Notes: generated from the letters alone by a model not told the origin. A stretch of 64,000 nucleotides of DNA from Adiantum capillus-veneris (GCA_014529385.2 CM043942.1:437001-501000), one strand, 5' to 3'; shown: positions 32,440-44,390, counted from the first letter of the stretch. A program made the numbers and translations.

Positions 32440-34058
32440 TATACCATCAACACCCAGTCAATAAAGTAATCCTCCTAAGATAGTAAATTTTAGGCTTTTT
32501 ATGATTAGAGCTTTCTTCTGATTCCGCTTCCAATCCTCTGGAAAGGCACCTTGGGAAAGGATTTGATAAATATCATACCATTCAGGATCCACTGACTCTT
32601 CTGCCTCTAACTGAAATAAATCAGCATCTAGTGGTTCATCTCTCAAGGGTGATTCTGAATATCCTTCCGTACTTTGTGAAAGAAAATCAGCTCCACAATG
32701 GTTTCGGCCAGAGGCTTATGGAAAATTCTGAATTCAAATTCCATAAGGAACATCATCCATCTTATCAGCCTGCCTTGAATAATGACTTTATTAATCAGAA
32801 ACAGAAGAGCTTGATGGCCCACATAAAAATGGAATAACTTTCCCAACAGGTAATGCCTGAAATTTGTGGCGCTAACTGAGTAGTCGTATAGCCCTCTTTG
32901 TGCCTAACTGAATCTGTGGCTAGCAAAATAAATTGGATAATCTGCTCTTCCATCTGGCTGAGCTAATATTGCCCCCATTGCCAATCCCAAAGCATCTACA
33001 TGTACGTGGAAAATAATATCCCAATTTGGCTGCCTAAGGATTGGTTTACTGGTCATGGCTTTTTCAGATTTTGGAAACTCTCCTCACACTCAGCAGTCCA
33101 GTTGAACTTACTGGTCTTCTTTGTAAGCTCATACAGTGGCACTCCTTGAGAAGAAAACTTGTATACAAATCTTTTATAGAAATTCACATAACCCAAGAAG
33201 GAACTCAACTTTGAAGCAGTTCTGGGTGCTTTAGCTTGCTGAACACACTGTATTTTGTCATTGGCTATCTATATTCCATTGTGGGAAACCACATGTCCCA
33301 GTAGCTATCCCTTCCAGACTAGAAAAATAGATTTGAATGGGTTCAAACAAATCCGCTTCTCCTGACAGCGTTTGAAAACCATTTCTAAGAATAGAAGGTG
33401 TTGTTCCTCATCTGAATATACGGTGAAGTCATCCATGAAAATGGCGAGGGAACAGATGAAGAAATTCATTAAACATCTCCATCATACACCGCTGAAAAGT
33501 AGCTGGTGCATTGCACAGGCCAAAAGGAATCACCAGATACATGAAAGCTCCCCACTCAGTGATGAAAGTGGTATTGGCTCTATCTTCAGGAGCGATCTGT
33601 AATTGGTTATAGCTGCTATAACCATCCATGAAGCTATACATTTCATATCCTGCGATCTCATCAAGAAACACATCAATAAAAGGTAAGGGAAATGGATCCT
33701 TAATAGTCTGGGCATTTAGTTTCCTATAATCGACACAAACTCTCAATTTCCCATTCTTCTTGGGGACAACAACTATGGGAAATAGCCAATCACTGCTTGC
33801 CACTTCTGTAATGAACCAAGCCTTGAGAAGATTATCAATCTCCTCCTTGACCTTCTTTGCATAGTTGGGGTTCATCCGGTGTCTTTGCAATCTTACTGGC
33901 CTAGCATCCGGTTTCAGTGGTATTCGATGTTGACAGACTTCAGGATCTACTCCCTTCAGATCTGTATGTTCCCAGGCAAACACATCTTTATAGTTCTGGA
34001 ACATTTTTCGTGCTTTTTTCTTCATTGCCAGGTTGAGGTGCTTGTTAACCTTGATCAT
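32440..34058 (-). pseudogene. Gypsy reverse transcriptase and RNase H
   Basis: The open part 34058-33429 contains NYKDVFAWEHTDLKGVDPEV, HRIPLKPDARPVRLQRHRMN, FPIVVVPKKNGKLRVCVDYR, MYSFMDGYSSYNQLQIAPED (first Asp) and VIPFGLCNAPATFQRCM. The catalytic IFMDDFTVYS-type block follows at about 33440-33415 in another frame. RNase H has HVDALGLAMGAILAQ (about 33005) and a weak HYLLGKLFHFYVGHQALLFL (32846 on), where the usual TDH reads VGH. Several stops occur at 33300-32850. Confidence 0.85.
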
Positions 34059-34100
34059 TCTAGGATTTTCCTCTGATCCTAGGTTCCACTCTTCTACTTC

Positions 34101-35027
34101 CTAATCATCTGGAAGCAACCAGTTTGGTCCGCATCCTTTTCGTTTGGTCGATTCTTCAGCGTAATCCCAGGATGGTCCATTTATTTTTGAATCATTATTC
34201 TGATCCAGTGGGTACCCTTCAGAACACACTGGTTCCTCTACTATACCAGTATCAGCTTGTTCCACCATCCTTCCAGATAGATGAACTGTTCTTTCCCCTG
34301 TATAGATTTCGGTAAACTGATCAGGGAATTGTTTCTTTTGCTTGTCAGCCTGCTGCTTGTTCAGCAAAACTGCATTCAAGTCGATTTCTGCCAAAGGGAA
34401 TATGTTCATTGCCACTAGCATTCGCTCGATCTTCTTGGCTCAGTACTTCTGACACAACTCCTTCGGCCTCAGTTCCTTTTTCCAGCTCCTGGTATTGTTG
34501 GTCTGGATTTGGATTCTGCCACTGGCCCCTTCTATGGTCAAAGTTTGGTTTGCATAGTCATGAACAGCATGTGCTGTTCTCAACCATGGGTGCCCTAGTA
34601 GCATCTCATATGCTCCCTGCACATCCAAGACTAGGAAACTGGTTTTGAATTTCTCCCTCCCAACTCTTATCTGCATGTTTTCAATCATACCCGTCGCCTT
34701 TACGACTCTATGATCTACCATTCTTTCTTTGAATGGTGCTGGTTTCATATTAGTGATACCCATTCTTTGTTGAAGATGGGCTCCCATTATGTTGACTCCT
34801 ACCCCTCCATCCAGGATAACTCTTGAGAGAGGTTCCCACTGCTTCCTGACCTTGTAGTCTACCTGAATAAGTGGAACTTCATCATCCCAGTCAGCCATCA
34901 GATCCATTGTTCTGGCCTCTCCCTCAACTTTCCTGCGCTGTCTGATAAAGTTGGCCACCTCAGGAAAGGTTTTTCTTATATCCTCCAGCTCTACAGTCAG
35001 CTTCTGAATTCTATCACAAATTTTCAC
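34101..35027 (-). pseudogene. Gypsy protease and linker
   Basis: The core reads SRVILDGGVGVNIMG, where the family usually has D-S/G-G-S, so D-G-G retains the Asp; the second motif is SFLVLDVQGAYEMLLGHPWL. The following linker (34421-34101) has PLAEIDLNAVLL and an acidic end and leads to RT. The protease stretch is open for 195 codons. Confidence 0.75.
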
Positions 35028-35378
35028 ATGAATTTCTTCTCTCTCCTAGTCATACTGATTGTCAGATCTTGAAGAACTGGTATATTCACACTACCATTCT
35101 TCTTTTGCAGTTATTCCACTCTTTCCATCTACTCCCATTTCATCAGCTAGTCCATTTACCACAACCAGCATGGTCTCAGTCATGGTAGGTACTGAATGAT
35201 CTTTATCAGTCGATTGGGCTGGTATCCTCTGAATAACTCTAGCTTCGGAACTTTCTGGCTACTCTCGAAGCTTCTTAGCTAAATCCTCTGTGATTTTAGC
35301 TGCTAGTTCCCTCTGCTCTTGCCACTCATCTACCACCTTCTCTTTACCTTTTTCCTTCCAAACTTCTCTTTGTTGAGC

Positions 35379-36992
35379 CTACTTGCTGCTGTTAGGATTA
35401 ACTGGTGCTTCTGAAGTGTCTGGGATTTCCTCAATGACTACCCTCTTGCTTCTGGTAACTACCCTGACTGGGACTGGCTCTGGTGCCTTAGCCTCAGTAG
35501 TAGTCGTTACAGGTGCATCTGGGCATTGGGCCGCAAAATGAACATACTTCCCACAAGTATAGCAATTCATGCTTCTGTTCTACAAGTTTCCTCTTCCTTT
35601 GCCTCTACCCATTCCTGGTTGGTATCTGCCACGTCCTTGACCAGTACTACTGGTACCTGGTCTCTCCTCTTGAGCTACCGTGACTGATTCTACCTTCACT
35701 GGTTCAGTGTAGGCAACCACTGACAAATCCTTTTCTTTCTTAAAGTGGTGAATTCTGATGCCACAATTATTCCATAGGTGACCAAAGGCCTTGCAGTAGG
35801 TACATCGTGGACATTCAGTGGAGATATGGTCCTTGGATTTACCTTGAACACCAAGTCTCCATCTTTCGAACTGGCTATCTTGTGTGGCTAATTTTGGCAA
35901 TCTACCTAGCCATCTCTTCAATTTTCTTGGTCCATGATCCCTTCTTTGATTTCTCCTTTGCTTGTTCATTAGAGCTGCTCTCGGAGCTACTGGACATTTC
36001 ACTAGAATCAGAAGTTTCAGTAGCAAAGCTACTGCTACTGGTCCTTCGCTTCTTGTGTCTCTTTTCCTTCTTAGCCTGCTGTTCCAGCTTTAATGCCCTT
36101 TGGACCAGATCATTAAATTTCTTGGTAGGGTTTGGGACCTCTTGTTCCCTAAGCTTCTTGCTTCTGAACCCATTCAGGAACCATGCCCTCAACCTCTTCT
36201 CAGATGGCGGTTCTTGTAACTGCTTGGTTAGCTCCTTTATCTTTTCCATATAGCTGCGGACTGACAAATTTCTCTGTTTGATCTTATCTAATTCACAGAG
36301 AATATCTTCGTCCCCTCTATTGTTGGAATATTTCAACCTGAAGGCTTTGATTAATTTGTTGTATGATCTGAGCTGGCATGCAGGGTAATGGTAATACCAT
36401 TTCCTTGCTGCCTCCTTCAAGGTTTGTGGAAAATATTCCCCCCAATCATCTTCATCAATGTTTTTTAGTTTAGCATATTGCTCGAAAGCTTGTATGTGAA
36501 CATCTGGATCATCCTTTTCCCCCCCTTTGAATATTGGAAAGGAAATCTTCAGGGAAGCTATGTAATCGTTCCGATTACTAATGATCCTGCCACTTCTCCT
36601 CTTGGATTCAGAATGATGCTTGGGAGCCTTCTTGCAATTGTCACTGTCAGCATCCCAATCAATCTCTGTCTCTGTCTTAGTGTCAATGTTTTCTCTGGTT
36701 TTTCTGCTGGAAGTACGGTGACTTCCTTTATTGCCCTTGGCATCCTCATCTCTCTGCCGGGACCGAGAACTCTTGGAACTCTTTGCCTTCCGTGCTTCGC
36801 ATTCTGCCCATCGACGTCGAGAATGATTGGAGTGTTGTGAGTCATGCGCCTCATCAGCCTCTGACTGTGCTCCTCTTGAGCCTCAGTGTCAGTCATCTTC
36901 TCTTGCTTGGGGTCAGACTCTCTTCCTGACTCCTCGGGAATGGGGTCCACACAAATGGTAGATTTCTGTCCACGATTGGATTTTGGTGCCAT
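35379..36992 (-). pseudogene. Gypsy gag
   Basis: The start at 36992 gives MAPKSNRGQKSTICVDPIPE; the plus-strand relative at 43872 starts in the same way, which supports it. After a frameshift near 36600 the capsid part is seen at 36420-35902 (AARKWYYHYPACQLRSYNKL, RLRAWFLNGFRSKKLREQE) with a Ser-rich tail. Knuckles follow: CPRCTYCKAFGHLWNNC (36026-35580) and CYTCGKYVHFAAQC (35570-35379), the latter CX2CX4HX4C. An RG-rich stretch (GRGRYQPGMGRGKGRGN) lies between them. Confidence 0.85.
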
Positions 36993-37066
36993 TGCTGAAA
37001 ACTTCGGACTGGGAGAAGAGTCTTTTAGTCAACGAGCTTCAGCTCGAGCCACCGTGATTGCCAAAA

Positions 37067-37980
37067 TGAAATTGGAGCTGATCTCTTGAGACAACTAATT
37101 CGAGTGTTGGAAGATTTCAGCTACTAGTGCAAGAAGACTTCAGACAACACACTGGACAGGAATCAGACAGCACACTGGACAGGAATCAGAGACTAGACTG
37201 AAATGTAGATACTGAAATAAGAATCAGACTTATGTACTAGAAATAAGGTTTAGATTCAGATTCAGAATACTGGATGAGAAGTAAGTATAACTGAAATATA
37301 TGCCATGATTGGGTTTACAGATCAAGATTACAGCAAATATGATTTACAGAGAGAAAGTACAGCCGACAATACTGCCAATGATTCTCGAGTACAAGTATAG
37401 CCAAGGCGCTAACCCAAATGATAATAACTGCCAACCCGATTACAATGTAATGGGCCCTATTTATACACTTCGGGTTTATTGTAGTAATTACCATAGTAAT
37501 TCGCTGCCCATCTTCTAAGAAAATGTTCCCACATAGTGAACTATCCAGCCGTCTACAGACGCCAAAAGCTACAAAATATTGTGATGTGTTTTGCGTAGAG
37601 CTCTTAGCTACGGTTGCAATGCAACAAACACAACTACAATGTGACAATCAGGGAGGGAGTAGGAAGCGCGAGAAGGAGAGAAGTGAGCATCGTTAGCTCA
37701 CGCTATGTATTTCATTATCCAAAACTTAAAATTAACTTACAAAAATTGGCTTTTATACCTTAGCCAAGGTTTTTGGTGGTCAAAACTCATTATTTTGGGA
37801 GCTCTAACTAAAGATGGGTAATGACAGCTTGATACAATCTAGAAGCTTGTAGCCCCTGCTCATCTATTACAAAGTTTATCCAAAAATTAGGAGTTACATT
37901 ATTCTCAATTTATTAAAATAATAAGTGTTTTTACAATGAGAGCTCTAAAAAATGGTGTCCGAGTTAGCTTGTTGCTAACA
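37067..37980 (-). repeat. LTR shared by gypsy element (5') and ORF-X copy C (3')
   Basis: On the minus strand it starts TGTTAGCAACAAGC and ends CTCCAATTTCA at 37067; the sequence after it, TTTTGGCAATCACGGTGG, occupies the primer-site position and has a counterpart TTTTGGCGATCACGATGG after the LTR at 43789. On its other side a full polypurine tract (37981-37994) and the 3' tail of ORF-X lie directly against it, so it serves as the 3' LTR of that unit too. Confidence 0.85.
37456..37470 (-). promoter_or_regulatory. TATA box in gypsy LTR
   Basis: The minus strand reads AGTGTATAAATAGGG. The 3' LTR has GTATAAATAG at 24521-24530. An ATTACANTGTAAT dyad lies just downstream of both. Confidence 0.6.
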
Positions 37981-38241
37981 TTCCCCCCCTTCTCGCCTGT
38001 GTCATCCCTTGACACATCTTTATGGGCTGAAATAGTCTTCGGGTTGACGGCTAGCGAGGCGGTCTTTAAGTGCATTTAGAGCCTTTTTCTATCTAATCTT
38101 TCTTTCTTTATCTGAAACCTGCAAAAACTGCATAGTGACTCTGTTTTTGAGCTCTATTGCAGAGTAGCCTACACATCTCGAAGTCAGGTTGTGATCACCG
38201 GCCCAAAAATCTTCATTCGCCAAGTGAAGAATTTTGTGTAG
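37981..38241 (-). repeat. Shared 3' tail, ORF-X copy C
   Basis: It starts with the polypurine tract GAGAAGGGGGGGAA and matches 25063-25323. It contains the last 19 codons of ORF-X and its untranslated 3' end. Confidence 0.85.
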
Positions 38242-41200
38242 AATGCTTCCTCAAACGCCAACATATTATGTGAAGGTAAGAACATACATCGGGCACAAAA
38301 TCCATAGAGGACATCTTGGGAAGGTTGACCACTAAGATCGTAGCATAAACCTTTATTACCCTCGAGGAATGACATCCACGGGGCGCCTACTTGCTCTGGC
38401 TCATGAAAAACTTCGATGCATGTGAGCAACATTCATCAGATTTTATAAAGCATCTCACATGATAGATCAGGTAGACTTTTGAAGAAGGACATGGTGCCCG
38501 TTAGGATTTTCACCATGTATTCTTCTGTCGTCGGTCCCTTTTCTGGATCTGGCAGTTTTGGGTAGTTCAGCCATGTTGGCCGCTTCTTTGTTATTGCCTC
38601 TTGTGCTTACCAAGTCCTTACTCTTGGTACAGAACAAAAAGTAGGATACTTTTGTAGTGCCGCAGGTGCTCTTGTGAATAGAATCAGATACCTTGGATTC
38701 TTGTTCAACTAGCTCAGCCTCCACTTTGGGTGGTCTTCATCTGCACCTTCTACTTGCATGTCTTTGTAAAGCCTCTCTTTGACTTGGAGCAACTCCACCT
38801 TTATCAAAGGATATGGTAGGGATTGCTGATTCCATTGCACATTGATTTGATTGGGAGTGATTTGAGTAACATTGAGAGAGTAAAGTACTCTCCACTCCCA
38901 ATCCATCGCTGCTTTCCACTGCTCATCCACCTCCTGTGTAATCTTTTCTTTGAGTGCATCTTCCTCATCTTTTGATAGCTAGACCATTGGCGCTTCATCT
39001 GCTTTGGTTAAGGGAGCTCCAAAATCCTCTTTGCCACCTAGCCCTTCTGCTCACTATGTTTCCATATCAGTCAAATATTCTGAGGGTAAGTCAATGTGTG
39101 GCTGCTCTGAAGTTCCTGCTTCTTGTGTATCATGCCTTCCATCTCTTAGCAATTGGTTGACTCTTTTAAGCTCGGCTATTTCTTTTAGCAGCTCTTCTTC
39201 TCATTGATCCCGCATTAAATCCAGGTCTCTGCACTGAGATTACTCCAGCTTGAGGTCTTTGTTCTTTTTCTCAAATGCCTTGTAGACTTTGTCTGTTCCA
39301 TTGATCAAGGCTACTGCAAGATTTTCTCGTATTTTTAGCAAGAAATTTGCATGATCATTTATTCTCTGCTCTGAATATTGTAGGGAGGCGTTCTCTACAT
39401 CTAACTACACTTGAATCTTCTGAACTGGCAGAGTTGTAGTTAGGAGTTTGTTGGTAACTTTTGTTAGTTGTTCATCTTTGACTTTGCAAGCATCTGACAA
39501 CTTTGTAAGTAGGTCACCTAATCCCTCAATCTCCTTTTTCTCTTTATCCCTTGCTAGCTGATGTTGTTCAACTTCATCTTTAAATTCCTGCACTTGCTTT
39601 TGTGATGACATTGAGTCTATATTCTAACTCTCCTTGGAGAGCGTCAATCACCATCTCTAGTTCTTTAGCCTTTGTGCTGCGACTAAGTGCTGCTGATCGG
39701 AGTCTTTTCATCATGTCATGCATTTTCCTTGCATATTCGTTGACTTGCAAGATTACCGCATCATTTGATTGCCAATATTCATTTCTTGCTAGCTGCTAGA
39801 TGTCTCAGCAGTTTCTTGTGTCTCTCTCGACTGCATCGTGGCAACTGGTTGTTCTTACCCTTGAGGCTATGACTGTCCTTCTTCTGCTTTGTCATCCTGA
39901 GGCTTCGAGGATGCCTCAATTGTTTCATGTTGTGTGGAGGTGGAAGGTGTTTCCTCTGTTCCATGTTCTTGTGTTTGCTCAAACTTTGTGGTTTCCTCTA
40001 GTGTAGGACTCGTTGTCCTTTTCGTATCGGGTTCTTTTTCTTTGGCTTGGTCCTGAGTATCGGTTTCCTGTTGTGCAGACTCTGCCACTTCTTTCTGTTT
40101 AGGCTTTGTTTCTTTTGTGGGCTCAGCTTGTGTGGTTCTACTTGTTGATGATGGTGGTGGGCTTGGCGGGTGATCATGGTGTTCTGTAGCAAGTGAAAAG
40201 GTTGAGGACACATGTCACCTTGTTCATGTTAGGATTCTCCTTGTGTGGTTGCTTCTTCTTGTTCTTGAAGCTCTGTTGCCTCTTTAGCTTTCTGTTATAC
40301 TTCCTGGGCTTCTTTCTACTTTAATGCCTCTACCTCTTAATACATTCTTTCTAATAACTCTGTGGAGTCTTCGGCCTTTCCTAGTATGGTGCTTTGTTCT
40401 AGGCCCTTTGACGTTTATGGGTACCCACTTTGCAGGGTCCTTGCCTTGAACTTGGCAGATGCGTTCATAGAGTGCTTTTCTCTTTCAAACCTAGTATGTT
40501 TCTGTTGCGGCTCCTCTTGATGTGCTGCCACGGATTTTCTTTTCATTTCTTCCCTTTGGACTCTTTTTTCCTCATTATCGGAGCTTTCACTACTATGTTG
40601 TTCTCGCAAGCTCTCAAAAGATTCTTTATCAGACTTGTATGTTCTCTTGGTAGATCTTGTGGCTCGAGGGGATGGTTGGGCAGACACGATCCAAGTGTTC
40701 TGATCTGGGATAGGTGGCAAGTTGTCTGCCAGGTCGATAGCATGGTAGGCAATTTTGGTGAGAACCTCTGGTGCTCCCAGATATGTTATTTTTACCTCTT
40801 TCTTTGTCCCTCTCAATGTGTACAACATGTACTATGTGTGTTCTATAGGTTGCCTAGTTGTTGACTTGAGAACTTGTGTAAATGTTGTGACAACTGCATC
40901 ATTGGGTGTTGTATACCTCGGTGGTCTCTTGACGAGGAAGTGAAAGTGTTGGTGGTACAATCTTGCAGGTTCTTCCACCTGGATGAGATCGAAAAATTTC
41001 ACAGCAGCGGTTTCCTTGGTGAAAGTCCCCGTTGTCTTTCTATCTCTTGCCCTCATGGTCATTCCTTCTGTTGGTAGTTTGAGAGCTTCTATCACTATTT
41101 CTTTGTAATCACCACTTTGACTTTGCTCCCTTGCTGGTCAGAGATTTGGGTAGTTCCATCTTCTTTGATCATGGACAAGAGCTCATAAGCCTTTTGGAAA

Positions 41201-41509
41201 TCCACTCCACATGGCTCTTGTTCCTAAAAATCTCTGAGCACCAGTCTTCGATTAGCTTCTTTGGTCTCGGGATTTGCGGCGACATCATATACTTCTTTTG
41301 GTAGAAGTTGCAGTTCTCCTTGATGTCCTTCTTCGCTTTTGAATCTACCTATGAACTTTGTGGTGTTGTTCTCCTCCAACTGTTCTCGTGACAGATAGGT
41401 TGCTTTGGCAGTTTTGACTGAACTGGGTCCAGTTGGTATGGTGGTAGCGCTTGCTGCTTCTACTTTTGCGAGAGCTTCTTTTTGGCTTTCTCTATAGCTT
41501 GCATGGCTC
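38184..41509 (-). pseudogene. ORF-X copy C, most complete copy
   Basis: The coding sense begins after a likely splice acceptor (CACTTAACAG, 41510-41519) with MQAIEKAKKKLSQK and then KTAKATYLSREQLEENNTTK, VEALKLPTEG-type sequence (41095-40832), KKEVKITYLGAPEVLTKIAY and DNLPPIPDQNTWI (40828-40415). Next come a charged, KR-rich part, a Pro/Thr/Glu/Lys-rich acidic linker (40213-39867), a long coiled coil (39800-39170), the segment NVTQITPNQINVQWNQQSLP (38930-38709), and a C-terminal domain with LEGNKGLCYDLSGQP, ending GPVITT at 38184. The length without stops would be about 1,050 residues. It lies directly before a polypurine tract and LTR. Roughly ten stops or frame changes are present. Function unknown; no enzyme motif is visible. 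Confidence 0.65.
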
Positions 41510-43317
41510 CTGTTAAGTGAGGAGAGTATCAAAGTTAGCAAAACTGGCAGATTTTTCTCAAAAATGTCCTTCAGTCTGAAATGCTAACAAATTGATTCCA
41601 ATTTGCTTCAAATCAATTTTTGAACATGCATAGATGCATAAAAACATGTAAAGGTCAAATTGATGAAGTCCAAACAAAAAATTGCAACAAAAGTAAATAA
41701 TTGCGATTATTTACAGTTGAGTAATGTTTTCAACTTTTTACAAATTTGACATTAAAGGCTTGAAGTATATACCAAATAGATTCTCTGAGTGAAATATGGG
41801 CTCATTTGAGTGCACAAGGTAAAAATGGTGCCATATTTAGGCTTTAGGTCCCTGAAACAGTAGATGTAAAGGAATTTTGAGATTTTGAGCTCCAAGTTTG
41901 TTCAAACTTGGTTAGTGGGCTTAAAACATCATGTACTTTGGTCCCATGATGGAAAAGTTGCAAATTTTTCCCATTTTGGCCAAAAAAAGTAAATAATCGC
42001 GATTATTAACTTTTTCATCAAAATGAACATTTTTTGGTACAACTTGGTTCTACGAATGGCGTAGACCCTGTGTATGTGATATGAGATGATTTGGATCAAA
42101 AAATGTGTCTCATAACTCATAATTTGGGTTGCAAGGGCTTCTTTGCGTTTTTTGGCAATTTTCCAAGTTATAATTGATCATTTTGGCTCATACTTGAAAT
42201 TTGGCATGTAATAGGTGTGTACAAGTGATAGGTGAGGTAAGGATACAATTTTCAAGCCAAAATATTGCAAAAGTAAATAATCACGATTATTTACAAGAGT
42301 CAATATTTTCTTACAAAACTTGAAAATTTTGACCTAAACACATTATATGCACCTAGAACAAGTCCTAAATTGAATTTGGTAAAGTTTGGTCTTGCCGGCA
42401 TCACTTTGTGATTTGTCGACTCTAAAATCATCGAATTTTGTGACTACATGGCCTGCAGAGTTGGCTAGTCACTTTTGAAGCTATGGACTTGTCCGCAATA
42501 TAGTCGTGAAGCAACTCATCCACTTTTGGCCCATTTGGAGTCAATTTGACCTCGTATGTCGAATTCGATGCTTTGTAGCCTTCGAGCCATTTTTTGCTTT
42601 TCGAGGGCTTGGCTTGATTGATTTTATGAAACCAATCATATACATTGTATATAGACCTCATATGTAAGCTGTCTTGGAGTCAGAATCCAATTCTGACATC
42701 TGCCAAAAACCTAGATTTTCTACTTGGGACCCCCTCGACCCTTGCCAAAAGGGTCAACTGTTGATATAGAAGTGTTCTATTATGTTGGGGTTTGCTACAT
42801 TTGATATCTCATTAGATTTGGTTGAGCTGACAAGCCGCTCTGGTTGATTTTTGATAGTAGGTCTTCATGCACTGCTCGGATTCTAGGGTTTTTTCCAGGG
42901 GTTTAGACTAGCTACCGGCCATAAAAAATGGATCATTTTTAATTATAGAGCTTACCCCTCATGTCTCGTGTGAGACGGTGCTGAAAATCGATGATTGTGG
43001 ACTCCGGAAAATACGCGCGAAGGAGGTCGAAAGGCTCTCTCTCCAAAGGCAACAAGTGGAAATGAGGTGATTTTAGCCTACCTTGGGTATCTATACTCGC
43101 ACTTCTCGAACCATTTTTCCCCAAATTCCCATGTTAGTCCTACTAGGCCGTGAAATCTATGTTAGACTCAAAAATTTCCCAACCGGATTCCTGTAGCTCA
43201 TTCTACAAGAATTTTGCAAAAGTAGGTCTGCCTGCTTAATTTAGGCTTCCCGCTTGGATCTGCCGATTTTCATAGAAATTTTTTGTGCTTGTCCGCCTTT
43301 TCTTTCTAATCACCACT
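41510..43317 (-). other. Leader of ORF-X copy C with palindrome array
   Basis: Non-coding and homologous to 21392-23260. Three palindromic sites, at 41695-41712, 41992-42007 and 42275-42292, are spaced 297 and 283 bp apart; the middle one is a perfect AATAATCGCGATTATT, and the other two each differ by one CpG transition. The flanking text has loose similarity between units. The region ends at 43317 where a plus-strand LTR begins. A splice acceptor at its 3' end suggests at least part is an intron or a spliced leader. Confidence 0.6.
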
Positions 43318-43789
43318 GTAGATGGCTGAGACAATCTCACTGGGTGGGAACCAGCTCCTGTGAGACGAACAGTGGATCAATCAGTAATTACCACAGTAAT
43401 TCCCAAGGCATATAGATAGGACCCATTACATTGTAATCGGGTTGGCATTAATCGAGTGGCATTTGTCGGCTGTACATTTGCTTAGCTTTTGATTCATAAT
43501 TCTTAACTCCTGAGTTCTTGAGCTACATCATCTTTATTGTAATCTTTCATCTTAATCCTAAATACAGCAGTACAGTATACTCCAGTCATACATACTTTGT
43601 ACTCATTCTCTCTGAGTCTAAATCTGAATCTGAATGTAGATGTATTCTAGTTGTTTCTCATTTCAGTAGATGTATTCTAGTTTAGTTTCTATTTCCTTGT
43701 CCAGTCTATTGTTTAAACTAACACATCATCAGTAGCTGTAAACTTCTAACACTGGAATCAGCTATCTAAAGAGATCAGCTCCAATTCCA
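43318..43789 (+). repeat. Truncated 5' LTR
   Basis: Starts TGTAGATGGCTGAG, corresponding to an internal point of the LTR at 37067-37980 (minus-strand counterpart at about 37556), and ends CTCCAATTCCA. The TATA region (CATATAGATAGGACCC) is weaker than in the intact LTRs. Confidence 0.75.
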
Positions 43790-44390
43790 TTTTGGCGATC
43801 ACGATGGATAGAGCTATTGCTCATTGACTAGAAAACTCATCTCCCAGTTGGAAGTTTCTAAAAATGCATAAATGGCACCCAAAACCAGTCGTGGACAAAA
43901 ACCATCCTACCGTGTTGACCCTATTCCTGAGGAGTGAGAAAGAGACTCTGACCCCAATCATGAGCTGGTGACTGACAATGAGGCTCAAGAGGAGCACAGT
44001 CAGGCTGATGAGGCGGAGGACTCATAGCATTCCAGTCAATCCAGACGCAGAAGGGCGGAAAGGGAAGCATGCAAGGCTAAAAGTTCTCGGTCCAGGCAGG
44101 GGGATGAGGGTGCCAAAGGTAGTAAAGAAAGTCGCCATACTTTGAGTAGGCAAGCCAGAGAGGACACAAAAACTGAGACATAAGCCGATATTAATTGGGA
44201 TGCAGATACAAACAATTGTAAGAAAACTCCGAAGAGGCATCCAGACTCTATGATGAGAAGAGGAAGGACCAATGGTGATCGGCATGATTACACATCCTCC
44301 TTGAGAATCTCTTTTCCAGTGTTCAAAGGAGGTAAGAAGGATAATCCGGATGTTCACATCCAAGCTTTTGAGCAGTATGCAGAGCTGAAA

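Larger units (their letters stand above)
24154..37980 (-). mobile_element. Ty3/gypsy element (Tat/Athila-like) with ORF3
   Basis: Two LTRs (37067-37980 and 24154-25062, about 0.91 kb) flank gag, protease, RT, RNase H, integrase, ORF3 and a 3' tail in minus orientation. Without the copia insertion it is about 10 kb. The integrase has [22 protein letters not shown] and no chromodomain, which fits the Tat/Athila side of plant gypsy. Coding regions carry several stops and frameshifts. No target duplication is seen: sequence beyond the 5' LTR is not host DNA but another polypurine tract with ORF-X copy C, and beyond the 3' LTR lies the leader of ORF-X copy B. Confidence 0.85.
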
